A stretch of DNA of 24,921 nucleotides from Candidatus Phascolarctobacterium caballi (GCA_018065225.1 JAGHTS010000065.1:1-24921), one strand, 5' to 3'; shown: positions 14,156 to 21,726, counted from the stretch's first letter. The notes: generated by a model from the letters alone, not told the origin. A program made the numbers and translations.

Positions 14156-16288
14156 ATGTGGTGGAAAGATTCAATAACTAAATTATCAGGCGTAGGGATA
14201 AAAAGAGCAGCTGATTTGGAAAGGTTGGGAATTGCGACAATTGGTGACCTTTTGTATTTTTATCCCCGACAAGGAGCATATTTAGATTATAGTGAAGTTA
14301 AGACTATTCGTGATTTGGTACCTGATGGGAGCAAACAGCTATTTAAAGCAAAGATTTTTCGTATCAATAATGTGAATAGAGGTAAGAGAAGTTTTGTTAC
14401 TATTACAGTGTACGATAATACAGGGTATGCGGATTTGTATTTATTTGCAGGGCAAAGATTTTTGGGCAGAAAGTTTAAACCGGAAGATGAGGTATTAATA
14501 AGCGGACGGGTTAAAGCTGGCAGGTTAAATAAGATGGTTTCCCCTGAATTATTGCAGGCATTTGATGGAGACGGAACGACGCCGGGGATTTTACCGGTAT
14601 ATTCATTAACGGGGTCTTTAACGCAAAATGTTATGCGTAAATTGGTACACGAAGCTTTGACAATAGCAGAGCAGGATTTACCGGAAAGTTTGCCAAAACG
14701 GGTATTGCAAAAAACAAATTTTTTGCCACGAACAGAGGCATTAAAAAATATCCATTTTCCTGTCAGCAAGGAAAAACTTAATAAAGCAAGGCAACGGTTT
14801 ATTTTTGAAGAATTGTTTTTGCTTCAATGCGGACTTTTGTATTATAGGCAAGGTATGGAAGCTCAAAGGGCATGGCAATTTGCCAATGATGGTATAAAAG
14901 TTCAAACAGTAATAAAAAATTTGCCGTTTGATTTGACGGATGCACAAAAAAAAGTGTGGAACGAAATAGCTCAAGATTTGGAGACAAGCCGTCCCATGCA
15001 TCGTATTTTGCAAGGTGATGTTGGTAGTGGTAAAACTGCTGTGGCAGCGTTGGCATTGGTAAAAGCAGCGGAAAACGGGTATCAAAGTTGTATTATGGCT
15101 CCAACAGAAATTTTGGCAAGGCAACATTTTGAAACATTGAGTAATTATTTGCAACCAGCGGGAATAAAAATCGGTTTGTTAGTTGGTGGTATGCATAAGA
15201 GGGCGCAAAGTATTGAAAATGGCGTTTGCAGTAGTGGGGATATGGAGCTGTGGCATGATAATATTGCAGTAAAGCAATATAAGTATAGGGATGATTTGCT
15301 GCAGGATTTGCGTAATGGTGAAATAGATGTACTGGTTGGAACACATGCGTTGTTGCAAGATGATGTTGTATTTAAGGCATTGGCATTAGTTGTTACTGAT
15401 GAACAACATCGTTTTGGAGTTGAGCAACGTGCAAAATTAGTTGCCAAAGGGGAAATAGGAGTACATACTTTGGTTATGACGGCAACACCTATACCAAGGA
15501 CATTAGCATTGACTGTGTATGGTGATTTGGATATTAGTAAAATGGAAGGACTGCCACCGGGAAGAAAACCGATTAAAACCTTGCTTTATAGTGAACAGCA
15601 ACGGGAGGCGGTTTATAAAGGGATAAGGCATCAAGCTGAACTTGGACATCAGGTTTATGTTGTATGTCCGTTGGTTGAAGATAGTGAGGAAGTTGTAGCC
15701 CGTAGTGTGGAACAAGTTTATCTTGAGATGAAGGAGACTGTGTTAAAAGGGATTTCTACGGCGTTAATTCACGGCAAAATGAAAAGTTTGGAAAAAGATG
15801 CTATTATGACAGATTTTGCTAATGGGAAAATTAGTGTTTTGTTTAGCACAACGGTTATTGAGGTAGGAGTAAATGTGCCCAATGCTACGTTAATGGTTGT
15901 GGAAAATGCAGAGCGTTTTGGATTGGCACAATTACATCAATTACGGGGGCGTGTTGGACGTGGGACAGAACAAAGTTTTTGTGCATTAATGGTAGGGACG
16001 GAAGACTCTGAAGCGATAGAGCGTTTGCAAATTTTAGCATCCAGTGAAGATGGATTTTATTTGGCTGAACAAGATTTGCGTTTAAGAGGGGCAGGGCAGT
16101 TATTTGGGTTGCGTCAGCATGGCTTGCCTGATTTGCATATTGCGGATATTTTGCGTGATACCGATATTATTGTTGAAGCACGCAAAATGGCCCAAGAATG
16201 TGTAAGCAATGACACCGAAAGGGAAGAAATAAAGCAATTAGTGCAGATGCAGTTGGATGAACGTTTCCAAATGATTTTTAACAGTTGA
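14156..16288 (+). CDS. recG: ATP-dependent DNA helicase RecG
   Basis: A 710-residue branch-migration helicase that reverses stalled forks. Order of domains: N-terminal wedge/OB fold (LSGVGIKRAADLERLGI with an HhH-like motif, then DLLYFYPR and VTVYDNTGYADLYLF-type OB strands), helicase motif I GDVGSGKTA (287-295), motif Ia MAPTEILARQH, motif II DEQHRFG (415-421), motif III MTATPIPRTLAL, motif V STTVIEVGVNVPNA, motif VI QLHQLRGRVGRG and the TRG-type end DLRLRGAGQLFG. ATG 14156 has AAGGA 7 nt upstream and is preferred over TTG 14120. A stretch of about 28-30 residues after VGGMHKRAQ (from about residue 350) is extra compared with common RecG. A CATAAT -10 lies at 14107-14112. Confidence 0.95.
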   Translation: MWWKDSITKLSGVGIKRAADLERLGIATIGDLLYFYPRQGAYLDYSEVKTIRDLVPDGSKQLFKAKIFRINNVNRGKRSFVTITVYDNTGYADLYLFAGQRFLGRKFKPEDEVLISGRVKAGRLNKMVSPELLQAFDGDGTTPGILPVYSLTGSLTQNVMRKLVHEALTIAEQDLPESLPKRVLQKTNFLPRTEALKNIHFPVSKEKLNKARQRFIFEELFLLQCGLLYYRQGMEAQRAWQFANDGIKVQTVIKNLPFDLTDAQKKVWNEIAQDLETSRPMHRILQGDVGSGKTAVAALALVKAAENGYQSCIMAPTEILARQHFETLSNYLQPAGIKIGLLVGGMHKRAQSIENGVCSSGDMELWHDNIAVKQYKYRDDLLQDLRNGEIDVLVGTHALLQDDVVFKALALVVTDEQHRFGVEQRAKLVAKGEIGVHTLVMTATPIPRTLALTVYGDLDISKMEGLPPGRKPIKTLLYSEQQREAVYKGIRHQAELGHQVYVVCPLVEDSEEVVARSVEQVYLEMKETVLKGISTALIHGKMKSLEKDAIMTDFANGKISVLFSTTVIEVGVNVPNATLMVVENAERFGLAQLHQLRGRVGRGTEQSFCALMVGTEDSEAIERLQILASSEDGFYLAEQDLRLRGAGQLFGLRQHGLPDLHIADILRDTDIIVEARKMAQECVSNDTEREEIKQLVQMQLDERFQMIFNS

Positions 16289-16318
16289 TAAATAATGGTT
16301 TAGGATTGGCGAATAATT

Positions 16319-17005
16319 TTGAAAAAATTTGATTATATAATAAAAGTTGCAGCATTTATTGTTCTGTTGTGTTTGGGTGTATTGATTGAAATTATTCAAC
16401 CCGATTTTTATACACAACTTTGGCAACTGACAACATCTAAGGACGCATTAGTCAGTTATTTGCAGGGGTTTGGCATCTGGGCAATGTTGGTAAGTTTTTT
16501 GCTGGATGTTTTGATAAATGCTGTTGGATTTTTGCCAAGTATATTTATAAGTACAGCAAATGGGTTGGTATTTGGATTACCATGTGGAATTGCAATTTCG
16601 TGGTTGGCGGAAACCGTTGGAGTTGTTATCAGTTTTTTGTTAATGCGGTTTTTGTTTAGAGATATGGCAGTGGCTTTGATTGAAAAATCAAATGCATTGC
16701 AACATTTAGATAATGCCAGTGGTAATAATGGTTTTTGGTGGATGTTATTTGCCAGAGCTTTGCCATATTTCCCAAGCGGTTTGTTAACTGCTATCGGGGC
16801 AATAAGCAATATAGGATTTCGTGATTATGTTATTGCCAATTTAATTGGCAAATTTCCGGCAACTGCATTGGAAGTTGTTATTGGACATGATATAGTGAAT
16901 TTACAATATCATTACAAACGGTTGGCTGGTTGGGTATGCATAGCAGTAATAGTGTATATTGCGGTTAAAGTGTGGAATAAAAGAAAGGAAAATAAAAATA
17001 ACTAA
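16319..17005 (+). CDS. TVP38/TMEM64 (VTT domain, DedA-like) membrane protein
   Basis: A 228-residue integral membrane protein with about five or six hydrophobic segments. The VTT/DedA-type core is seen in GFLPSIFISTANGLVFG, SWLAETVGVVISFLLMRFLF and FARALPYFPSGLLTAIGAIS, with the typical Arg-Pro-Pro pattern and a conserved Gly-rich re-entrant loop, followed by GKFPATALEVVIGHD. Family members act in lipid transport or membrane homeostasis; no substrate can be given here. The start is probably TTG at 16319, with only a weak AGGA upstream. It lies 30 nt after recG and its stop is 1 nt before rdgB, so all three are likely cotranscribed. Confidence 0.85.
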   Translation: MKKFDYIIKVAAFIVLLCLGVLIEIIQPDFYTQLWQLTTSKDALVSYLQGFGIWAMLVSFLLDVLINAVGFLPSIFISTANGLVFGLPCGIAISWLAETVGVVISFLLMRFLFRDMAVALIEKSNALQHLDNASGNNGFWWMLFARALPYFPSGLLTAIGAISNIGFRDYVIANLIGKFPATALEVVIGHDIVNLQYHYKRLAGWVCIAVIVYIAVKVWNKRKENKNN

Positions 17006-17006
17006 A

Positions 17007-17600
17007 ATGATAAAACAATTATGTATTGCGACTAAAAATGAGGGGAAAGCAGTTGAATTTAAAGAAATGTTTAAAAGTTTGCCAATAGAGTTGCATACGT
17101 TGGCAGAATTTCCGGATATTGGGGCACCGGAAGAAACAGGCAAAAATTTTAGTGCAAATGCCCGATTAAAAGCACAATATTATGCAAAACTTGTCAACAT
17201 GCCATGTCTTGCGGATGATAGCGGGTTGGAATGTTTTGCATTGAATGGAGCCCCGGGGGTTTTAAGTGCCCGTTACAGTGGTGAAGATGCAACTGACAAA
17301 AGTAATGTAGAAAAATTGCTTTTGGATATGAAATTTTGTGTCCGCAGAGGTTGCCGATTTAAATGCGTGTTAAGTGTTGCTTTGCCGAATGGCAAGATAT
17401 TGAATGAAGTTGACGGTATTTGTGAAGGCATGCTTTTGCATGAACCTGTGGGCGAAAATGGCTTTGGCTATGATCCTGTATTTTGGTCAACGGAACTCCA
17501 TAAGGGATTTGGTGAAGCTACTGATGCAGAAAAAAATACAGTTAGTCATAGGGCAAAAGCGGTTAAAAAATTGGTTAACCTTTGGGCAAAACAAAAGTAA
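17007..17600 (+). CDS. rdgB: XTP/dITP pyrophosphatase (RdgB/HAM1 family)
   Basis: A 197-residue house-cleaning enzyme that removes non-canonical purine nucleotides (ITP, dITP, XTP) by cleaving them to monophosphates. Signatures: CIATKNEGKAVEFKEM (6-21), CLADDSGLECFALNGAPGV, SARYSGEDATD, GENGFGYDPVFW and the C-terminal SHRAKAVKKL. ATG 17007 follows the stop of the membrane gene by one base, so translation is probably coupled. A longer frame from 16959 would run inside that gene and lacks family similarity. It fits functionally with recG as a genome-maintenance pair. Confidence 0.94.
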   Translation: MIKQLCIATKNEGKAVEFKEMFKSLPIELHTLAEFPDIGAPEETGKNFSANARLKAQYYAKLVNMPCLADDSGLECFALNGAPGVLSARYSGEDATDKSNVEKLLLDMKFCVRRGCRFKCVLSVALPNGKILNEVDGICEGMLLHEPVGENGFGYDPVFWSTELHKGFGEATDAEKNTVSHRAKAVKKLVNLWAKQK

Positions 17601-17622
17601 TATTTGTTAATGACTTAAAAAT

Positions 17623-17651
17623 TTGTGTTGTAAACATTGATATTGTATAAT
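17623..17651 (+). promoter_or_regulatory. Possible promoter of the malic enzyme-fumarase operon
   Basis: TATAAT (17646-17651, 6/6) with a weak TTGTGT (17623-17628) 17 bp upstream. Transcription would begin near 17658, about 54 nt before the ATG. Confidence 0.5.
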
Positions 17652-17660
17652 TGAAGATAT

Positions 17661-17675
17661 AAGTGAGTATCACTT
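17661..17675 (+). promoter_or_regulatory. Leader hairpin or operator before the malic enzyme gene
   Basis: AAGTGA-GTA-TCACTT is a perfect 6-bp inverted repeat with a 3-nt centre and a short T run behind it. It lies only a few bases after the predicted transcription start, where a repressor or an RNA hairpin could act. Weak evidence. Confidence 0.35.
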
Positions 17676-17711
17676 TTTATAAAATGTTAAAAAATGAAAG
17701 GAGAATTAATT

Positions 17712-19061
17712 ATGCCTACGAAGAAAACGAATGCAAAGAAAGTTGCAAAAAAGACTGTTGTTAAGAAAGCCGCTCCCAAGAAAGTTGTAAATCAGGGTGC
17801 TCTTGCTATTGAAGCATACAGAAGCACTAAGGGTGGTTGGACAACTCATGCCAAGATGCCGGTAAACACTCTTGCGGAATTGGCTATTGCGTATACTCCG
17901 GGAATTGCCGAACCTTGTAAACTGATTAAAGAAAATGAAGACCTTAGTTTTGATTTGACACCCCGTGGAAACCTTGTTGCTGTTATTTCTGACGGGACAA
18001 GAGTTTTGGGGTTAGGTGATATTGGTATGGCAGGTGTTCCTGTTATGACCGGCAAATCCGTTTTGTTTAAAACATTTGCGGATGTGAACGCGTTGCCTTT
18101 AGTATTGGATACAAAAGATAAGGAAGCATTTATTACCACAGTTAAATATTTGCAGAAGAATTTTGCAGGCATTAATTTGGAGGATATCCAATCTCCGAAA
18201 TGTTATGAAATAGAGGAGAGATTAAAACAGATTTGTGATATTCCTGTTTTCCATGATGATCAACATGGTACGGCGATTGCTTGCTTGGCGGCAGTTACCG
18301 GTGCTTTGCGTTTGGTAAAGAAAAAAATGGAAACTGCAAGAATTGTAGTAAATGGTTGCGGAGCAGCAGGTAGTGCGATTGCACGGTTGTTAGTTAATTT
18401 AGGTGCCAAGAATGTTTTGTGCTTGGATCGTTGGGGCATACTTTATAAGGGTATGGACGCTCCTTTGGATTTTGTACAAAGAAAACTTTCTGAAACAACC
18501 AATCCAAAGAAGATTAAAGGTGGTTTGGCAGTGGCGGCAGACGGTGCTGATGTATTGATTGGTGTTTCCGCCCCCGGTATTTTTACTAAAGAAATTATGC
18601 AATCTATGGCAAGGGATGCAATTGTATTTGCAATGGCTAATCCGGTGCCGGAATGTTATTATCAGGATGCTAAGGACGCAGGTGTGCGTGTGGCAGGTAC
18701 AGGGCGCAGTGATGCTCCTAACCAAGTTAATAATGTTATTGTATTCCCGGGTGTGTTCCGCGGAGCTATTGCAACCCGTGCCAAAGCGATTACAGAGGAT
18801 ATGAAAGTGGCAGCAGTTAAAGCTATTGCTGATTTGATTGCTCCAAAAGATTTACGTGATGATTATGTTATTCCTGATGCCTTTGACCCACGTGTTGCTC
18901 CGGCAGTTGCCAGAGCGGTGGCAAAGGTTGCTATGGATAAAGGGTTGGCACGTGTTAAGGTTGATCCGGAGCAGTTGTATAAGGACACAATGAAACGTGT
19001 TAAGGAATACCGTATGAAGAATAATGCTTATGCTCAAGCAGGAAAGAGAAAGAAAAAATGA
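17712..19061 (+). CDS. NAD(P)-dependent malic enzyme with lysine-rich tails
   Basis: A 449-residue malic enzyme (oxidative decarboxylation of malate to pyruvate, or the reverse). Core motifs: IAYTPGIAEPC (Tyr61), ISDGTRVLGLGDIG, TFADVNALPLVLDTKD (Lys), GINLEDIQSPKCYEIEERL and FHDDQHGTAIA (metal site), VNGCGAAGSAIARLL (NAD(P) fold) and AMANPVPEC. Unlike ordinary family members it carries a basic N-terminal extension with KK at 4-5, 9-10, 13-14, 18-19 and 23-24, plus Ala, Thr and Val, and ends in KRKKK. The start at ATG 17712 is supported by AAAGGAG. The stop overlaps the fumarase alpha start (ATGA), so translation is coupled. Confidence 0.93.
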   Translation: MPTKKTNAKKVAKKTVVKKAAPKKVVNQGALAIEAYRSTKGGWTTHAKMPVNTLAELAIAYTPGIAEPCKLIKENEDLSFDLTPRGNLVAVISDGTRVLGLGDIGMAGVPVMTGKSVLFKTFADVNALPLVLDTKDKEAFITTVKYLQKNFAGINLEDIQSPKCYEIEERLKQICDIPVFHDDQHGTAIACLAAVTGALRLVKKKMETARIVVNGCGAAGSAIARLLVNLGAKNVLCLDRWGILYKGMDAPLDFVQRKLSETTNPKKIKGGLAVAADGADVLIGVSAPGIFTKEIMQSMARDAIVFAMANPVPECYYQDAKDAGVRVAGTGRSDAPNQVNNVIVFPGVFRGAIATRAKAITEDMKVAAVKAIADLIAPKDLRDDYVIPDAFDPRVAPAVARAVAKVAMDKGLARVKVDPEQLYKDTMKRVKEYRMKNNAYAQAGKRKKK

Positions 19062-19903
19062 GAGAGATTGATGTAAAGCAAGTTACTGAAGCGGTAGCAA
19101 AACTTTGCAAGGACTCTTGTTATTATTTACCTGAAGAATTGCTGGCTTTTTACAAGGAGGCAGTTAACAGGGAAGAATCTCCGCTTGGCAAAGAAATTTT
19201 GAATACCATTATTGAAAATGCGGAACTTGCAAAAAGCAAGGATGTGCCTATTTGCCAAGATACTGGGTTGACAGTTGTTTTTATGGAAATTGGTCAGGAT
19301 GTGCATTTTATTGGTGGAGATTTGTATACTGCAATTCATGCTGGGGTGGCAGATGGATATGTTAAGGGATATTTGCGTAAATCCAGCGTGGATGATCCGG
19401 TATTTGTCCGTAAAAACACTAATGATAATACACCAGCGATTATACACACAACGATTGTGTCTGGTGATAAGGTAAAAATAACAGTTTGTCCAAAGGGCTG
19501 TGGCAGTGAAAATATGGGCGCAATGAAGATGTTGAAACCTGCTGATGGAGTAGAGGGAATTATTAAATTTGTAGTGGACACTGTCCGTAGTGCAGGGCCC
19601 AATCCTTGTCCGCCAGTGACAGTTGGTGTTGGTGTGGGCGGTAATATGGAAAAGGCGGCGTTGCTTGCCAAATATTCTTTGACCCGTAAAGTTGGTGAAC
19701 ATAACAAGAATCCTCAATATGCTGAACTTGAAACCAAATTGTTGGATTTGGTTAACAAAACGGGTGTAGGGCCAAGCGGTTTGGGTGGCAGGATTACGGC
19801 TGTGGCGGTAAATATTGAATATGCACCAACGCATATTGGTGGTATGCCTGTGGCTGTTAATTTGAATTGTCATGCGGCACGTCGTGCTGAAATGGTGTTA
19901 TAA
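19058..19903 (+). CDS. Class I fumarate hydratase, alpha (Fe-S) subunit
   Basis: A 281-residue subunit of the oxygen-sensitive, two-subunit [4Fe-4S] fumarase, which hydrates fumarate to malate. Three cysteines with class I spacing are likely cluster ligands: Cys66 in VPICQDTG, Cys184 in GPNPCPPVTVGVGVGG and Cys271 in VNLNCHAARR. CPKGCGSENMGAMKM is the other conserved loop. L-tartrate dehydratase alpha is closely related, but the position next to malic enzyme favours fumarase. Its ATG overlaps the stop of the malic enzyme gene by 4 nt; the beta subunit follows after 12 nt. Confidence 0.94.
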   Translation: MREIDVKQVTEAVAKLCKDSCYYLPEELLAFYKEAVNREESPLGKEILNTIIENAELAKSKDVPICQDTGLTVVFMEIGQDVHFIGGDLYTAIHAGVADGYVKGYLRKSSVDDPVFVRKNTNDNTPAIIHTTIVSGDKVKITVCPKGCGSENMGAMKMLKPADGVEGIIKFVVDTVRSAGPNPCPPVTVGVGVGGNMEKAALLAKYSLTRKVGEHNKNPQYAELETKLLDLVNKTGVGPSGLGGRITAVAVNIEYAPTHIGGMPVAVNLNCHAARRAEMVL

Positions 19904-19915
19904 GGAGGTAAGATT

Positions 19916-20473
19916 ATGGCAGAGATAAAATATATCAAAGCACCACTTACCGCCGAAACGGTCAAAAGTTTACATGCAGGGGATGTGGTGCGTATCAGTG
20001 GTTATATTTATACAGCCCGTGATGCAGCGCATAAACGTCTGACAGAGGCATTGGCAAGGGGTGAAAAGTTGCCCTTAGATTTAAAGGACAATGTTATTTA
20101 TTATGTAGGACCTTCCCCGACAAAACCGGGTGAAGTTGTTGGCAGTGCAGGACCTACCACTAGTGGCAGAATGGATAAATATACCCCGACATTGATACAA
20201 CAAGGAATGCGGGGAATGATTGGTAAGGGTTTGCGTTCAAAAGAAGTCATTGATGCTTGCGTAAAGTACGGGGCAGTTTATTTTGTGGCTGTGGGTGGTG
20301 CGGCAGCAGTTATTTCCAAATCTATTGTGGGTGAGCAGATGATTGCTTATGAAGATTTGGGACCGGAAGCAATCCGCCGTTATGAAGTAAAAGATTTTCC
20401 GGCGATTGTATGTATTGATACTTATGGCAATGATTTTTATAAGGAAGGCATTGCAAAATATTCCAAAGAGTAA
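19916..20473 (+). CDS. Class I fumarate hydratase, beta subunit
   Basis: A 185-residue beta subunit completing the fumarase. Landmarks: LHAGDVVRISGYIYTARDAAHKR (split here as LHAGDVVRISGYIY and TARDAAHKRL), YYVGPSPTKPGEVVGSAGPT, TTSGRMDKYTP, GMIGKGLRS and YFVAVGGAAAVIS, and EDLGPEAIRRYEVKDFP. The length is normal. A perfect AAGGAGG lies 7 nt before the ATG. It ends the malic enzyme-fumarase operon and is followed by a strong terminator. Confidence 0.95.
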   Translation: MAEIKYIKAPLTAETVKSLHAGDVVRISGYIYTARDAAHKRLTEALARGEKLPLDLKDNVIYYVGPSPTKPGEVVGSAGPTTSGRMDKYTPTLIQQGMRGMIGKGLRSKEVIDACVKYGAVYFVAVGGAAAVISKSIVGEQMIAYEDLGPEAIRRYEVKDFPAIVCIDTYGNDFYKEGIAKYSKE

Positions 20474-20485
20474 TAAAGTTTACAC

Positions 20486-20523
20486 AAATAGAGGGGCAAA
20501 AATGTTTTGCCCCTCTATTTTTA
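20486..20523 (+). terminator. Rho-independent terminator of the fumarase operon
   Basis: AAATAGAGGGGCAAAA (20486-20501) and its exact complement (20505-20520) give a 16-bp stem with a 3-nt loop, then a T run. Confidence 0.93.
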
Positions 20524-20533
20524 TAGAATGTTA

Positions 20534-20562
20534 TTGACGTTATATAATTGTATGTGTAAAAT
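20534..20562 (+). promoter_or_regulatory. metQ: Promoter of the MetQ-type lipoprotein gene
   Basis: TTGACG (20534-20539, 5/6) and TAAAAT (20557-20562, 5/6) with 17 bp between them. The leader would be about 49 nt. No S-box or T-box was seen in it. Confidence 0.7.
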
Positions 20563-20617
20563 ACACTTTATATTTGTAATGGCAAATATCATTATGAATG
20601 GTAGGGAGGGATTTGTT

Positions 20618-21403
20618 ATGAGAAAAGCGTTGTTATGTCTGTTGGCAGTAGCAGCTTTGGCATTGGGCGGCTGCGGCAGTAAAAGTAATGAATTGCGTGT
20701 GGGCGCAACACCGGTGCCACATGCTGAAATGTTAAATTTGGTAAAACCCATGTTGGAAAAAGAAGGGGTTAAACTTACGGTTATTGAATTTAGTGATTAT
20801 GTTAAACCTAATATGGCATTGAATGACAAGGAATTGGATGCAAATTTCTTCCAACACGAGCCGTATTTGAATTCTTTTGCCAAAGAGCGTAAACTGGCTT
20901 TGGTATCCGCAGGTAATGTACATATTGAGCCGATGGGGACTTATTCCAAGAAAATCAAAAGTATTAAAGCAGTTCCTAATGGGGCAAAAATTGCTATTCC
21001 TAATGACCCGACCAATGGCGGAAGGGCATTGTGTTTGCTGGCAAAAGCAGGGGTGTTCAAACTCAGGAATGGTGTTGGTGTAAATGCGGTAAAGAGTGAT
21101 ATTGTGGGCAATCCCAAAGGGGTTGAAGTGTTGGAAATTGAGGCGGCATTGTTGCCACGTTCTTTGGATGATGTAACTTTGGCAGTTATTAATTCCAACT
21201 TTGCTATGGAAGCTAATCTTAACCCTGTCAAAGATTCTTTGTTCACAGAGGGCGGTGATTCACCTTATGCCAACTTGGTTGCAGTCCGCAAAGGTGACGA
21301 AACCAGACCTGAAATTGTTAAACTGATGAAGGCATTGCGTAGCGAGGAAGTTAAAAAATTCCTTCTTGAAAAATACAAAGGTGCATGTGTTCCGGCATTT
21401 TGA
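20618..21403 (+). CDS. metQ: MetQ/NlpA-family substrate-binding lipoprotein
   Basis: A 261-residue lipoprotein that would bind D- or L-methionine for an ABC importer. The signal peptide MRKALLCLLAVAALALGGCG has the lipobox LGGC with the lipid-modified Cys at 19. Family landmarks: LRVGATPVPHAEML, FSDYVKPNMALNDKELDANF, FFQHEPYLNSF, AIPNDPTNGGRALCLL and DDVTLAVINSNFAMEANL, which includes the ligand-binding Asn. ATG 20618 follows GGGAGGG; an open frame reaches back to 20507 but lacks a signal peptide. The permease and ATPase (metI, metN) are not adjacent, so it must work with a distant transporter. Binding of another ligand cannot be excluded. Confidence 0.92.
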   Translation: MRKALLCLLAVAALALGGCGSKSNELRVGATPVPHAEMLNLVKPMLEKEGVKLTVIEFSDYVKPNMALNDKELDANFFQHEPYLNSFAKERKLALVSAGNVHIEPMGTYSKKIKSIKAVPNGAKIAIPNDPTNGGRALCLLAKAGVFKLRNGVGVNAVKSDIVGNPKGVEVLEIEAALLPRSLDDVTLAVINSNFAMEANLNPVKDSLFTEGGDSPYANLVAVRKGDETRPEIVKLMKALRSEEVKKFLLEKYKGACVPAF

Positions 21404-21433
21404 CAGTTGTGTTGTCAATAAAGTGTAAAACGT

Positions 21434-21463
21434 AAAAGCGGCTTGCGATTGCAAGCCGCTTTT
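21434..21463 (+). terminator. Terminator of metQ
   Basis: AAAAGCGGCTTGC (21434-21446) pairs perfectly with GCAAGCCGCTTTT (21451-21463) around GATT. The hairpin DNA also holds the -35 and spacer of the next promoter. Confidence 0.92.
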
Positions 21464-21471
21464 GTTATAAT
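21443..21471 (+). promoter_or_regulatory. Toxin promoter embedded in the metQ terminator
   Basis: TTGCGA (21443-21448, 4/6) and TATAAT (21466-21471, 6/6), 17 bp apart. Transcription would start near 21478, giving a leader of about 58 nt before the small toxin gene. Confidence 0.55.
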
Positions 21472-21508
21472 AACATTTGTGATAGCTGTGCATATGTAAA
21501 TTACCTAA

Positions 21509-21527
21509 ATTCCGCAAGGAATGGAGG
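21509..21527 (+). promoter_or_regulatory. GNRA hairpin directly before the toxin ribosome binding site
   Basis: ATTCC-GCAA-GGAAT (21509-21522) forms a 5-bp stem with a GCAA tetraloop. The next base begins the Shine-Dalgarno GGAGG (21523-21527), so folding could control ribosome access. Confidence 0.5.
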
Positions 21528-21535
21528 TGATGACT

Positions 21536-21622
21536 ATGAAGAAATTTTCTTTTCAAGACCTGATGGTCTTTGGACTTTTCTTATTAGCATTACTAACATT
21601 CGTTTTCTCGTTTGTCAAGTAG
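21536..21622 (+). CDS. Small hydrophobic type I toxin (holin-like/TxpA-type peptide)
   Basis: A 28-residue peptide, MKKFSFQDLMVFG followed by the membrane helix LFLLALLTFVFSFVK, ending with a basic residue. Short peptides of this plan (few polar residues, DLM-FG, one helix, terminal Lys) are typical of the 'putative holin-like toxin' and TxpA/Fst-type toxins, which insert into the membrane. ATG 21536 lies 8 nt after GGAGG; the in-frame ATG 21530 would leave only 2 nt and is less likely. Around it are the parts of a type I system: a structured leader, a large hairpin behind the stop, and a strong convergent antisense promoter. Toxicity is inferred from the architecture, not shown. Confidence 0.75.
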   Translation: MKKFSFQDLMVFGLFLLALLTFVFSFVK

Positions 21623-21635
21623 CTTCTAAAACATA

Positions 21636-21673
21636 GAAATCCCATCCTTACTTGGCGGTCAGGATGGGATTTC
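21636..21673. terminator. Hairpin behind the toxin gene, shared by both transcripts
   Basis: GAAATCCCATCCT (21636-21648) and AGGATGGGATTTC (21661-21673) form a 13-bp stem with a 12-nt loop. Toxin loci of this type commonly carry such a stem after the stop codon. Neither side has a strong T run, so it may act as a stabiliser or a binding platform more than as a clean terminator. Confidence 0.65.
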
Positions 21674-21720
21674 AAAAATTCACATCATAGGTAACCATTT
21701 GCATAGCTATCCTTTTTCTA
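21636..21720 (-). ncRNA. Predicted antisense RNA antitoxin (end points approximate)
   Basis: The promoter TTGACA-N17-TAAGAT (21727-21755, minus strand) would start an RNA near 21720 that runs toward the toxin gene and covers at least its 3' region and the hairpin. This is the layout of txpA/RatA and par-type loci, where the antisense RNA blocks or destroys the toxin mRNA. The 3' end cannot be seen; it may stop at the hairpin or run into the coding region. Confidence 0.6.
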
Positions 21721-21726
21721 AAGAAA

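Larger units (their letters stand above)
21481..21711. repeat. Imperfect inverted repeat flanking the toxin gene
   Basis: The left arm 21481-21507 begins GATAGCTGTGC and ends TTACCTA. The right arm, read on the minus strand from 21711 to 21688, begins GATAGCTATGC and ends TTACCTA. Ten of the first 11 and all of the last 7 bases match; the centre differs. In the toxin mRNA the two ends could pair; as DNA the arms also mark the 5' ends of the two convergent transcripts. Confidence 0.6.

Noticed and set aside
17661..17675. Terminator of rdgB
   Set aside because: The stem is only 6 bp and lies after the predicted malic enzyme promoter, so an operator or leader hairpin is the better reading.
19127..19873. 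248-codon open frame antisense to the fumarase alpha gene
   Set aside because: It lies fully inside a clear enzyme gene, has no ribosome binding site and its product has no recognisable domain; it is a by-product of codon bias.
20534..20617. S-box or T-box in the metQ leader
   Set aside because: The leader is only about 49 nt and contains none of the conserved elements.
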